Of a stretch of 64,000 nucleotides of DNA, positions 18,001 to 25,772 are shown piece by piece. Origin of the DNA: Thermohalobaculum sp039822785. Its GTDB lineage: Bacteria > Pseudomonadota > Alphaproteobacteria > Rhodobacterales > Rhodobacteraceae. Where the stretch lies: positions 310,001 through 374,000 of the forward strand of contig JBCBMO010000001.1 in NCBI GenBank assembly GCA_039822785.1, written 5' to 3'. A program made the position numbers and the translations under genes. The notes beneath the pieces were generated by a model. It made no database searches, was not told the DNA's origin, and worked only from the letters and a program-made list of their open reading frames with translations. Positions within the stretch are counted from its first letter, which is position 1; the number at the start of each line of letters is the position of its first letter.

Positions 18001-18659
18001 GCCCGGGAGACGACAACGGCGGCGGCAAGAAGCGCCGCCGCGGTCGGCGTGGCGGGCGCCGGCGCCGCGGTGGCGAAAACGGTGCTGAGGACGGCGAAGG
18101 CGACGAGTTCGAGGCCGCCAACGAGCCAGGCAGTGAGCCCGAGAGCGAGTCAGGCGAGCCGGCTGCCGAGGGCGAAGACCCAACAGAGGATAGCGCGGCG
18201 GAGACCGCAGAGGCCCCCACTCCTTCGCCGGAGCAGAGCGAGGGCGACGGCCGCAGCCGTCGGCGTCGCAGCCGCGGGCGTGGTCGGCGCGGCAAGAACG
18301 GCGAAGAGGAGACCTCGGCGCCGGACGACGCCGCGCAGGAAGCACCGGAGGCAGCTGCGACCGACGCAGTTGCCGTCAGCCCTGACGGCGTTGACGCGGT
18401 CGAGGAGCCCATCGCGGAGACGCCTGCCGAGGAGCCAGCGGTCGAGGAGAGCGTTTCGGAACCCGCCGCTGAGCCCGAGGTTGGCGAGACGCCCGTGACG
18501 GCGCCTGTGGCGGCGCCCGAGACGGCGCCCGAGGAGGCGGAGGTCGACGCGGAGGTGTTGGAGGCAACCCCGGCAGCGCCGGTGGCGGCCGAAGCAGAGG
18601 CCGCGTCCGACGGCGAGGCGAAGCCGAAGCGCCGCGGATGGTGGTCTCTGCGCCGCTAG
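15012..18659 (+). CDS. rne: Ribonuclease E
   Basis: RNase E (1215 aa) starts bulk mRNA decay and rRNA processing and scaffolds the degradosome. The start MAKKMLIDATHPEE at 15012 follows AGGA. The S1 domain begins near residue 35 (GNIYLAKVTRVEPSLQAAFVDYG) and is interrupted after HPDYYQIPVADREAL by about 460 residues of Ala/Glu/Pro-rich sequence, resuming near residue 550 (YKIQDVIKSRQIMLVQV). The DNase I-like catalytic part (AIDVNSGRSTREGSIEDTA, IDFIDMDEGRNNRAVE) and the zinc-link CPHC follow. The C-terminal 270 residues are disordered, with Arg-rich RNA-binding patches, ending GWWSLRR. Acidic inserts of this kind occur in alphaproteobacterial RNase E; this one is very long. Confidence 0.96.
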   Translation: MAKKMLIDATHPEETRVVVVDGQKVDDFDFESINKRQLAGNIYLAKVTRVEPSLQAAFVDYGGNRHGFLAFAEIHPDYYQIPVADREALIAEEAALARAAEESGNGENGGKARKSRRGGRSRKAEAEKPAETAEQAVEIAGFGVIDLEPAEAASDDEVTDAAPETVTDDAGSNETASAEAEATVEGPAPDAEVAAAADAEAAEQAPTPVEDVAVSDAAAEAPTTEVAGEAPEADASAEEAPVDEAVAAATSEADTTEAEATEGEAAEAPAETPAETTEAAVDEPPAEDGDPKPPTTMAESAGLGDDDEVLRGDVPPEAPEGAGAAPSQKPEEIPAPAEVAEEPEPPVAEEAAVADEAPVEAAAPEAPADAEAAPEAPVQADAEPGAETPEVSESPAEPAAEAAAAKPGRRSRSRRRRKEPVGEESEAATEDAATAPAAEEASAGAEGETVKAETAEGDAAGDAEAEAATEDDTSPAKPRRSRRGGRGRGRKQAEGAEDEASAEPAEPKAKRTDDDDDADSDREDADEVDTVGADDVREEDLAARAFRRRRYKIQDVIKSRQIMLVQVVKEERGTKGAALTTYLSLAGRYCVLMPNTARGGGISRKITNAPDRKRLREIVGELEVPEGMGLIVRTAGAERTRAEIKRDYEFLLRQWEQVRATTLESSAPCLIYEEGSLIKRAIRDLYSKEIDTIQVEGEDGYREAKDYMKMLMPSHAKNVQQYSDMTPLFIRYQVESYLNGMFSPTVQLKSGGYIVIGITEALVAIDVNSGRSTREGSIEDTAVKTNLEAADEVARQLRLRDLAGLIVIDFIDMDEGRNNRAVEKRMKERLKSDRARIQVGRISAFGLMEMSRQRLRPGMLEATTKPCPHCHGTGIIRSDESMALAILRELEEEGVKGRARELVATTPVGICNYIVNSKRGHLARIEERYGVSVQLLGDPTMTSPEYAIERLKTAARPERAPEPVLTASAIVEEALAEESEAAAESPPAAEVAESAGRPGDDNGGGKKRRRGRRGGRRRRGGENGAEDGEGDEFEAANEPGSEPESESGEPAAEGEDPTEDSAAETAEAPTPSPEQSEGDGRSRRRRSRGRGRRGKNGEEETSAPDDAAQEAPEAAATDAVAVSPDGVDAVEEPIAETPAEEPAVEESVSEPAAEPEVGETPVTAPVAAPETAPEEAEVDAEVLEATPAAPVAAEAEAASDGEAKPKRRGWWSLRR

Positions 18660-18696
18660 GCGCCCAACCGTCTCTGCGCCGCTAGGCGCCCAACCG
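18645..18696. repeat. 26-bp perfect tandem duplication spanning the rne stop codon
   Basis: Units 18645-18670 and 18671-18696 are identical. The first contains the last codons and the TAG of rne, so the duplicate carries a second, untranslated copy of the same gene end. The region is otherwise only a 42-bp gap to the convergent aminotransferase stop at 18702. Confidence 0.9.
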
Positions 18697-18701
18697 AGGG
18701 A

Positions 18702-19859
18702 TTAGCCGGCCGCCATCATCTTGGCGAGCCGGCTGCACCCTTCCTCGATCCGCTCGGGCGACTGGGCGTAGGAGAAGCGCACCGTGCGATTGCCACGCAG
18801 CGGGTCGAAGTCGAGCCCTGGCGTCGCCGCCACGCCGTATTCGGACAAGAGCCTCTGGCAGAAGGCCGTGCTGTCCGGGGTGCCCTCGGGCAGGCTGGCA
18901 TAGGCATAGAAGGCGCCATCCGCCGGCGCGATCCCGGTAAAGCCGAGCGTCTGGAGCGTGGCGATCATCCGCTCCCGGTTCGCCCGATAGGCGGCCATGT
19001 GGCTGGCGGCTTCGGCCTCGCCCGCCTCGCTCAAGGCGCCGATGGCGGCGATCTGGGCGGGGTGCGGCGCGCAGATAAAGAGGTTCTGTGCGAGGTTCTG
19101 GACCGGGCGGACCATCGCCTCGGGCACCACCATCCAGCCGATCCGCCAGCCCGTCATCGCCCAGTACTTCGAGAAGCTGTTGATCACCACGACCTCGTCG
19201 GTATGGGCCAGCGCCGTGGGCGCCGGCGCGTCATAGGTGAGGCCGTGGTAGATCTCGTCCGCCACCAGGCTGACGCCCGAGGCTGCGCAGGCATCGATCA
19301 GCGCGGCCAGCGTCGGCGCATCCAACATGGTGCCCGTGGGGTTGGAGGGGCTGGCGAGGATGAGCCCGCCGATGGCGTCCTCCGCTGCCGCAGCGGCCGA
19401 CAGCAGCGCGGGCGTCGGCTGGTAGCGGGTCTCGGGCGTCGCTTCGATCCGCACGGCGGTCAGTCCAAGCGTGCCCAGGATGTTGCGATACGCCGGGTAC
19501 CCGGGATCGGCCAGCGCCACCCGCGCGCCGGCGTCGAAGAGGGCCAGGAACGCGAGCACGAAGCCGGCGGAGGAACCCGCGGTCACCACGATCCGGTCGG
19601 CCGGCAGGGCGATCCCGTAGCGCCGGGCATAGAGTTCGGCGATCGCCTCGCGCAGGGCAGGCAGGCCCAGGCCGCCGGTGTAGCCGAGGCCCCCCTGCGC
19701 CGCTGCCAGGGCCTCATGCGCAGCCCGCGGCGCGCCATAGGCCGGTTCGCCAACCTCCATATGGACGATGTCGCGGCCCTCCGCTTCCAGCCGCCCGGCC
19801 TCCGCCAGGATATCCATCGCAATGAAGGGCGCCGTTGCGCTGCGGGCGGAAAGCGGCAT
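18702..19859 (-). CDS. PLP-dependent class I/II aminotransferase
   Basis: This 385-residue enzyme is a fold-type I aminotransferase acting on aspartate-like or aromatic amino acids; the exact substrate is not readable. Seen are the N-terminal VGEPAYGAP, the cofactor region YTGGLGLPALREAIAE, the substrate-loop SPSNPTGTM, the aspartate in ADEIYHGL and the PLP-binding lysine in NSFSKYWAMTGWRIGW. The C-terminal arginine that binds the substrate carboxylate fits GNRTVRFSYAQ. The start at 19859 (MPLSARSATAPF) has GGAG 6 nt upstream; upstream extensions of the frame look non-coding. It is divergent from the M48 protease gene. Confidence 0.9.
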   Translation of the reverse strand: MPLSARSATAPFIAMDILAEAGRLEAEGRDIVHMEVGEPAYGAPRAAHEALAAAQGGLGYTGGLGLPALREAIAELYARRYGIALPADRIVVTAGSSAGFVLAFLALFDAGARVALADPGYPAYRNILGTLGLTAVRIEATPETRYQPTPALLSAAAAAEDAIGGLILASPSNPTGTMLDAPTLAALIDACAASGVSLVADEIYHGLTYDAPAPTALAHTDEVVVINSFSKYWAMTGWRIGWMVVPEAMVRPVQNLAQNLFICAPHPAQIAAIGALSEAGEAEAASHMAAYRANRERMIATLQTLGFTGIAPADGAFYAYASLPEGTPDSTAFCQRLLSEYGVAATPGLDFDPLRGNRTVRFSYAQSPERIEEGCSRLAKMMAAG

Positions 19860-20019
19860 GTTGATCTCCGAGCGATCGCGGGGGGCCTTGTTCCAGGACG
19901 AGCCCTGACTAGACACCGCTGGAGGCTGGCACGATATGCGTTGCAGGCAGCACGGCGGCGGCAAGACCGCGCAGCACCGGCCGAAGGGAGCCATGCGGCA
20001 AGCGGATCGGGGAACAGGG

Positions 20020-21369
20020 ATGCGGCGTCTGGCGAAGCTAACCGCGGCCGCGCGGTGGGCCGGCACGGTCATGCTCGTCCTCGCCATGGTGTTGTTGCCG
20101 GTACAACAGGCCTCGGCGCGAGGCATCTCGCTGGTCCGGGACGCCGAGATCGAGCGGACGCTGGCGATGATGACCAGCCCGCTGCTGACGGCCGCGGGGA
20201 TGTCTCAGTCCTCGATCAACATGTTCATCGTGAACGCGGACTCGCTGAACGCCTTCGTGGCCGGCGGGCCGAATGTCTTCCTGCACACCGGTCTGATCTC
20301 GCGCCTCGACCGGCCGGAGGAGCTGCAGGCGGTCATCGCGCACGAGCTTGGGCACATCGCCGGCGGTCACCTGGCGCGCCGTCAGATCGCGCTCCAACAG
20401 GCGCAGGGCCCGGCGCTGCTGGGCATGGCGCTTGGCATCGCCGCGGCGGTGGCGGGCGCTGGCCCGGCCGGCCTTGGTCTCGGGCTCGGCACGCAGGAGG
20501 CCTTGAGGCGCGGTATCCTTCGCTACAGCCGGTCCGAGGAAGCCTCCGCCGATCAGGCGGCGATCAGCTACATGAAGCGCGCCGGCATCAATCCGAGCGG
20601 TCTGCGCGATGTCGTGGCCCGGTTCCGCGGCCAGGAAGTGCTGACCTTCGGCAGCCTCGATCCCTACACGCAGACCCACCCGCTCTCGACCCAGCGCATG
20701 CAGTTGATCGACCGAGAGGCCACGGCCGCCGAGAGCCGCAGTTGGCCGGAGAACCCCGAGGTCGATTACTGGCACGCCAGGGCGCGCGCCAAACTGCGGG
20801 GCTTTCTGAGCAATCCCCGCCGCGTGCTGAGCGAGGACGAGGACAAGCCCGAGACGGAGTTCATCCTCTATGCCCGGGCGGTGGCGCAGCATCGCCTGCC
20901 CGACCTGCGGAGCGCGTTGGGCACCATGGATGAGCTCATGGCGATGCGCCCGAACGATGCCTACTACCACGAGCTGCGTGGCCAGATCCTGTACGAGAGC
21001 GGCAACGCGGAGGCGGCGCTGCCGGAGTATCGCCGGGCCAACGCCCTCGCCCCCAACACTCCGCTGCTGATGTCGGGCCTTGGCCGCGTGCTGCTCGCCC
21101 TTGGCGGCGAGGCAGAGACGCAGGAGGCGCTGAAGACCCTGGAGGCCGCGCGGCGCAGCGATCCCGGCGATCTCTCCATGCTTCGCTCGCTCGCCATCGC
21201 CTATGACCGCACCGGCAACCGCGCCATGGCGACCCTGGTGACGGCGGAGCGTTTCGCGGCGACGAACCGGCGGGAGGATGCGGTCCTGCATGCCAGCCGC
21301 GCGGTGCAACTGTTGCCCGAGGGTTCGCCCGGCTGGTTGCGCGCGCAGGATATCCTCGCGATGAAGTGA
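20020..21369 (+). CDS. M48 family zinc metalloprotease with TPR tail (BepA-like)
   Basis: The 449-residue product has a signal peptide (VMLVLAMVLLPVQQASA), then a peptidase M48 domain with the zinc motif HELGH (VIAHELGHIAGGH) and the distal glutamate region EEASADQAAISYMKRAG. A C-terminal TPR-like half follows (PNDAYYHELRGQILYESGNAEAALPEYRRA). This is the layout of BepA/YfgC, which degrades or chaperones misassembled outer-membrane proteins in the periplasm. The start at 20020 has GGGGA about 6 nt upstream; ATG 19993 with GGGAG close by is an alternative. It lies 88 bp before a DsbA-like gene, another periplasmic folding factor. Confidence 0.93.
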   Translation: MRRLAKLTAAARWAGTVMLVLAMVLLPVQQASARGISLVRDAEIERTLAMMTSPLLTAAGMSQSSINMFIVNADSLNAFVAGGPNVFLHTGLISRLDRPEELQAVIAHELGHIAGGHLARRQIALQQAQGPALLGMALGIAAAVAGAGPAGLGLGLGTQEALRRGILRYSRSEEASADQAAISYMKRAGINPSGLRDVVARFRGQEVLTFGSLDPYTQTHPLSTQRMQLIDREATAAESRSWPENPEVDYWHARARAKLRGFLSNPRRVLSEDEDKPETEFILYARAVAQHRLPDLRSALGTMDELMAMRPNDAYYHELRGQILYESGNAEAALPEYRRANALAPNTPLLMSGLGRVLLALGGEAETQEALKTLEAARRSDPGDLSMLRSLAIAYDRTGNRAMATLVTAERFAATNRREDAVLHASRAVQLLPEGSPGWLRAQDILAMK

Positions 21370-21457
21370 CCGATCGTGAACAGTCGGCGACCGCATACTG
21401 CGCCGGCACAATTTGACGTGGTTGGCGCGCTGAGCGTGCCCGAAAGGACGAGTAACA

Positions 21458-22240
21458 ATGATCCGATCTGCCATGCGCGCCTGGAGCGGTGCGATTGCCC
21501 TAGTCCTCCTGGCTTTCGTCGGGGCGCCTGCGCCGGCGCTTGGGCAGACGATCGACTATGACAGCATGACGCCGGCCGAGCGTGAGGCCTTCGGCGACTC
21601 GATCCGCAGCTATCTGCTTGATAATCCAGGTGTCATCCGCGAAGCTATCGAAGCCCTGCAGGCGCAGCAGGAGAGCGCGGAGCGCTTGGCGGAGAGTTCG
21701 CGGGTGCGCCAGTACATGGCGGCCCTGCACGACACGACCTACCACTGGGAGGGCGGCAATCCGGACGGCGACATCACCATGGTGGAGTTCGCCGACTATC
21801 GCTGTGCCTTCTGCAAGCGCGCTCATCCGGTGGTCAAAGAGGTGCTGGAGCGCGACGACCGCGTCCGGCTGATCGTGCGTGAGTATCCGATCCTGGGTCC
21901 CGATTCGGTTGCTGCCGGTCGGATGGCCATGGCTGCCTTTCGCCTGGATCCCGCGCGATACCCTGCGCTGAATGACGAACTCATGCTGTTCCAGGGCGAC
22001 CTGACCGAGACCATCGCCTATCGCATCGCGGGGCAGCTCGGCTTTGACATCGCCGAGCTCAAGGAGCTCGCGAACTCGCCGGAGATCGTCGAGGAGATCG
22101 AGAAGACCTATCGCCTTGCCGATGCGCTGGGGGTTCGCGGGACACCCACCTTCATCGTGGGTGACCGGATTGTCCGGGGCGCCCTGCCGATCGACGGCTT
22201 GCTCGCGGAGATCGAAGCGGCACGCCGGGCAACGAACTGA
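21458..22240 (+). CDS. DsbA family thiol-disulfide oxidoreductase
   Basis: The 260-residue product has a signal peptide (ALVLLAFVGAPAPALG) and a thioredoxin fold with the active site CAFC in VEFADYRCAFCKRAHP. The cis-proline loop is RGTPTFIVGDRIVRGALP. A helical N-terminal extension (PAEREAFGDSIRSYLLDNPGV) matches the DsbA/ScsC-like group common in alphaproteobacteria, which includes both oxidases and disulfide isomerases. AAAGGA precedes the start by 9 nt. Its neighbour is an outer-membrane quality-control protease, consistent with envelope protein folding. Confidence 0.93.
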   Translation: MIRSAMRAWSGAIALVLLAFVGAPAPALGQTIDYDSMTPAEREAFGDSIRSYLLDNPGVIREAIEALQAQQESAERLAESSRVRQYMAALHDTTYHWEGGNPDGDITMVEFADYRCAFCKRAHPVVKEVLERDDRVRLIVREYPILGPDSVAAGRMAMAAFRLDPARYPALNDELMLFQGDLTETIAYRIAGQLGFDIAELKELANSPEIVEEIEKTYRLADALGVRGTPTFIVGDRIVRGALPIDGLLAEIEAARRATN

Positions 22241-22375
22241 TACCCCCTCCCTGCAGGCGGCTTGCCCGCCTGCCCCGCCCCCCTCGTCCGGCGGTTTGAC
22301 GCAGCCGGGCAGAGGCGGTACTCGCAGCCTCGACCGGCGCGGCGACGTCGGTGCCTGGCGGTCCGAGGGAACATC

Positions 22376-22858
22376 ATGGGCAAGGATACCGACGCCGACG
22401 TCGCGTTCATCAAGGCGCTGGCAGAGGTGCTGCGTGAGCACGATCTGACCGAGATCGAGGTCGAACGCGAATACGGCGAGGATGACGAGCTTAAGGTTCG
22501 CCTCTCTCGCCAGGCGATGGCGCCCGCTGTAGCGCCTGTGCTGTCCGCCCCCCCGATGCCGGTCCCTGCTGCTGCGGCGCCCGCGCCCAACCCGGCCCCC
22601 GCGCCCGCTGAGGCGGCGGAGAGCGGTGAGGCCGTCACCTCGCCCATGGTCGGCACGGCCTATCTGTCGCCCGAGCCTGGTGCCTCTGCCTTCGTGCAGG
22701 TGGGCGATCAGGTGGCCGAGGGGCAGACCCTGCTGATCATCGAGGCGATGAAGACCATGAACCAGATCCCCGCCCCGCGCGCGGGCAAGGTCTCCAAGGT
22801 ACTCGTTGCCAATGCCGAGCCGGTGGAATTCGGCGCCCCGCTCGTGATCCTCGACTGA
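22376..22858 (+). CDS. accB: Acetyl-CoA carboxylase biotin carboxyl carrier protein
   Basis: AccB carries CO2 on biotin between AccC and the carboxyltransferase in the first step of fatty-acid synthesis. The start at 22376 (MGKDTDADVAFIKALAEVL) follows GAGGGA by 5 nt; upstream codons of the frame are Pro/Arg-rich and not conserved. The 160-residue product has an N-terminal helix, an Ala/Pro linker (about residues 50-85) and the biotinyl domain with the biotin-accepting lysine in IEAMKTMNQ. Its stop overlaps the accC start by one base (TGATG), so the two are translationally coupled. Confidence 0.97.
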   Translation: MGKDTDADVAFIKALAEVLREHDLTEIEVEREYGEDDELKVRLSRQAMAPAVAPVLSAPPMPVPAAAAPAPNPAPAPAEAAESGEAVTSPMVGTAYLSPEPGASAFVQVGDQVAEGQTLLIIEAMKTMNQIPAPRAGKVSKVLVANAEPVEFGAPLVILD

Positions 22859-24207
22859 TGTTTCGCAAGATCCTTGTCGCCAATCGCGGTGAGATCGCGC
22901 TGCGGGTGATCCGTGCGGCCCGGGAGATGGGCATCCAGACGGTGGCCATCCACTCGACCGCCGATGCGGGTGCCATGCATGTGCGCATGGCCGACGAGAG
23001 CGTCTGCGTGGGCCCCGCCCCCTCCATCGAGAGCTATCTCAACATGCCCGCCATCGTAACCGCCTGCGAGATCACGGGCGCAGAGGCGGTGCATCCCGGC
23101 TATGGCTTTCTGTCGGAGAACGCGAGTTTCGCCGAGATCATCGAGGAGCACGGCCTGACCTTCATCGGCCCCACGGCGGAGCATATCCGCCTGATGGGCG
23201 ACAAGATCAGCGCCAAGGAGACGATGCGCCGTCTGGGTGTCCCCTGCGTCCCGGGCTCCGACGGTGCGGTGGACACGCTCCCGGCGGCGGAAGCAGCGGC
23301 GGCCGAGATCGGTTTTCCGGTGCTGGTGAAGGCGGCGGCGGGCGGCGGCGGGCGCGGCATGAAGGTGGCGAAGACGGCTGAGGATCTGCCGACTGCCTTC
23401 TCCTCCGCCCGGGCCGAGGCCAAGGCCGCCTTCGGCTTCGACGCGGTCTATCTGGAGAAATACCTCGGCCTGCCGCGGCATATCGAGATCCAGGTCGTGG
23501 GCGATGGCCGGGGCAATGCCATCCACCTCGGCGAGCGGGACTGCTCGCTGCAGCGGCGCCACCAGAAGGTCTTCGAGGAGGCCCCCTCCCCCATCATCGA
23601 CGCGGCGACCCGGGCCAAGATCGGTGCCACCTGTGCCGAGGCGATTGCCGAGATGGGCTATCGCGGCGTCGGCACCATCGAGTTTCTGTATGAGAACGGC
23701 GAGTTCTATTTCATCGAAATGAACACCCGGCTGCAGGTCGAGCATCCGGTGACCGAGATGGTCTATGGCGTCGACCTGGTGGCGGAGCAGCTGCGCATCG
23801 CCGCCGGCGAAGGGATCTCGATCGCGCAGGACCAGGCCGTGCCCCAGGGCCATGCCATCGAATGCCGGATCAACGCCGAGCGGCTGCCGACCTTTGCGCC
23901 CTGCCCCGGCACGGTCAGCGCCTATCACGCGCCCGGCGGTCTCGGCGTGCGGATGGACTCGAACCTCTACGCCGGCTACCGGATCCCGCCCTACTACGAC
24001 AGCCTGATCGGCAAGCTCATCGTCCACGGCGTGGACCGTGACGCCTGCCTTGCGCGCCTTGACCGGGCGCTCGGCGAGCTGGTGGTGGATGGCGTCGATA
24101 CCACCGCGCCGCTCTTCCGCGCCTTGCTGGAGGCGCCCCAGATCAAAGCGGGTATCTACAACATCCACTGGCTGGAGGAATGGCTGGCCGCGGGTGCGTT
24201 GGAGTAG
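22858..24207 (+). CDS. accC: Acetyl-CoA carboxylase biotin carboxylase subunit
   Basis: AccC (449 aa, normal length) carboxylates biotin on AccB with ATP and bicarbonate. It begins FRKILVANRGEIALRVIRAA, a family hallmark. The ATP-grasp glycine-rich loop is KAAAGGGGRGMKV. Catalytic and metal-binding residues are in RDCSLQRRHQK, FIEMNTRLQVEHPVTEMV and GHAIECRINAE. It directly overlaps accB. A hairpin with a T tract follows about 45 nt after the stop, so the accBC unit probably ends there. Confidence 0.98.
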   Translation: MFRKILVANRGEIALRVIRAAREMGIQTVAIHSTADAGAMHVRMADESVCVGPAPSIESYLNMPAIVTACEITGAEAVHPGYGFLSENASFAEIIEEHGLTFIGPTAEHIRLMGDKISAKETMRRLGVPCVPGSDGAVDTLPAAEAAAAEIGFPVLVKAAAGGGGRGMKVAKTAEDLPTAFSSARAEAKAAFGFDAVYLEKYLGLPRHIEIQVVGDGRGNAIHLGERDCSLQRRHQKVFEEAPSPIIDAATRAKIGATCAEAIAEMGYRGVGTIEFLYENGEFYFIEMNTRLQVEHPVTEMVYGVDLVAEQLRIAAGEGISIAQDQAVPQGHAIECRINAERLPTFAPCPGTVSAYHAPGGLGVRMDSNLYAGYRIPPYYDSLIGKLIVHGVDRDACLARLDRALGELVVDGVDTTAPLFRALLEAPQIKAGIYNIHWLEEWLAAGALE

Positions 24208-24252
24208 CGCGTAGCGGGCCTGTGTCGGCTGGTTGCGATGAAGTACCAGGAC

Positions 24253-24278
24253 GACGGCGGCGTTTAGCCGGTCTTTTT
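24253..24278 (+). terminator. Probable Rho-independent terminator after accBC
   Basis: An imperfect hairpin (gac..cggc-gttta-gccg-gtc, with a two-base bulge) is followed directly by ttttt at 24274-24278. It lies 45 nt after the accC stop and before aat, so it can separate the two units. Confidence 0.5.
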
Positions 24279-24342
24279 CATGTCGTTCGACTATGACACG
24301 GTTTGCATAAGGCAGACGGGGTCGCCGCATGGGGTCACCGCG

Positions 24343-24999
24343 ATGAAGGACACGCCGCTAAGCGGAGAGGTCACGCCGGAGCTTCTGCTTCGGGCCTATG
24401 CTGTCGGCGTCTTTCCCATGGCCGACAGCGCAGAGGCGGATGAGATCTTCTGGGTGGAGCCGCGTCGTCGCGGGATCCTGCCGCTCGACGGCTTCCGGGT
24501 CTCGCGCAGCCTGCGCAAACGGGTGCGGCGCGACGACTACGAGATTCGGGTCGATTCAGCCTTCGATGCGGTCGTCGATGCCTGCGCCGAGCGGGACGAG
24601 ACCTGGATCAACCGCCAGATCGCGGTGCTCTACAGCGCGCTGCATGCGCAGGGAAACGCCCATTCGGTCGAAGTCTGGTCCCAGGGCGAGCTGGTCGGCG
24701 GGCTCTACGGGGTTCGCCTTGGTGCCGCGTTCTTCGGCGAGAGCATGTTTAGCCGCATGCGCGATGGCTCGAAAATCGCGCTGGTGCATCTGGTGGCACG
24801 GCTGCGTGCCGGTGGCTTCCGCCTTCTGGACACACAGTTCGTCACCGATCACCTGGTGACCATGGGGGCGATGACGATCACGCGCCCGGTCTACCGCGCA
24901 CTGCTCGAGGAGTCGCTGCTCACCTCGGCGGATTTCTGGTCGCTCCCCGCCGCAGCCTCCTCTGACAAGGTGCTGCAGGAGATCAGCCAGACATCATAG
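24343..24999 (+). CDS. aat: Leucyl/phenylalanyl-tRNA--protein transferase
   Basis: Aat adds Leu or Phe to proteins with N-terminal Arg or Lys, marking them for ClpS/ClpAP degradation. The 218-residue product shows the family signatures LLLRAYAVGVFPMAD, FWVEPRRRGILPL, WINRQIAVLY, HSVEVW, LVGGLYGVRLGAAFFGESMFSR and LLDTQFVTDHLVTMGA. Start 24343 (MKDTPLSGEVTPELL) is preferred; a longer frame begins at 24280 without clear support. The last 109 bp overlap the convergent DUF2155 gene. The adaptor clpS lies elsewhere in this window (50679-50993), so two N-degron components are present. Confidence 0.96.
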   Translation: MKDTPLSGEVTPELLLRAYAVGVFPMADSAEADEIFWVEPRRRGILPLDGFRVSRSLRKRVRRDDYEIRVDSAFDAVVDACAERDETWINRQIAVLYSALHAQGNAHSVEVWSQGELVGGLYGVRLGAAFFGESMFSRMRDGSKIALVHLVARLRAGGFRLLDTQFVTDHLVTMGAMTITRPVYRALLEESLLTSADFWSLPAAASSDKVLQEISQTS

Positions 25000-25763
25000 C
25001 GCGGGTGATCGAGCGCCGAGAGCGCCGGGCTGTCAGCGAACATCCAGCCGCTGAAGACCTCGCCATCGTCGCCCTCGGGCGTGACCTGCCCGGTATCCTT
25101 GATCTGCAACAGGCCGATGTCCCCGACCCCCCGTGCCCGGTCCGGGCGCGCGCACTCGATGAGGGTGAGTGAGAGGCGCTGATAGGGCGTCGCCTCGCCG
25201 CGCGCCACGGTGATGGTCTCGGTATCGCCGGTCAGCATGTCCAGCACGCGCAGTTCGGCGAATTCGGTCCCCGTCGTCGCGCCGAGGCGGATCGTCCGAT
25301 CCCGTTCGGGGAAGGCGGGCGTGCGGAAGGGCGCGGGCCGGAAGCGATCGGGCGATCCAAAGGGGGTCAGGACGCCTTCCTCCGGCACATCGTCCTCGGT
25401 GGGCAGAAGGCTGATCTCCGGGTCCTCGCTGCCCGGCGGCGGCGTCAGGATCGCGCTGTCGTCGTCTGCGGAACGGTCGTCGAAGAGATCGCTCGCCGCG
25501 CCCTCTCCCACATCAGGTTGCAGGATCGTCGCGCTGTCGCGCGCAGAGACGCCATTTGGCAGCAGACGCACGCCGCGCTGCCCGCGGGGCGGGGGCAGCG
25601 CGATGCGACCTTCGTTGGCGGTGGGCGCCTCGAGCGGGGAGGTGACGATCTGCGCCTTGACCGGGGATGGGAGGCTTGTGCTCCAACCGGCCGCAACGGC
25701 AACCAGGGCCGCTGAGCCCAGAAGCGGCCATGCTCGCCGAAGGATTGGACGAAGCGCGATCAT
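24891..25763 (-). CDS. DUF2155 domain protein, exported
   Basis: The 290-residue product has an N-terminal hydrophobic segment (LLGSAALVAVAAGW) compatible with export. A long disordered acidic/Pro region spans about residues 40-155. The DUF2155 domain follows (GTEFAELRVLDMLTGDTETITVARGE, YQRLSLTLIECARPD, FSGWMFADSPALSALDHPRYDVWLISC). The function of DUF2155 is unknown. In alphaproteobacteria it sits near aat and the NDUFA12-like gene, as here. A Ser-rich C-terminal tail extends over the end of aat on the opposite strand by 109 bp; without it the domain would still be complete. Confidence 0.9.
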   Translation of the reverse strand: MIALRPILRRAWPLLGSAALVAVAAGWSTSLPSPVKAQIVTSPLEAPTANEGRIALPPPRGQRGVRLLPNGVSARDSATILQPDVGEGAASDLFDDRSADDDSAILTPPPGSEDPEISLLPTEDDVPEEGVLTPFGSPDRFRPAPFRTPAFPERDRTIRLGATTGTEFAELRVLDMLTGDTETITVARGEATPYQRLSLTLIECARPDRARGVGDIGLLQIKDTGQVTPEGDDGEVFSGWMFADSPALSALDHPRYDVWLISCSTLSEEAAAGSDQKSAEVSSDSSSSAR

Positions 25764-25772
25764 GCGCGCGCC

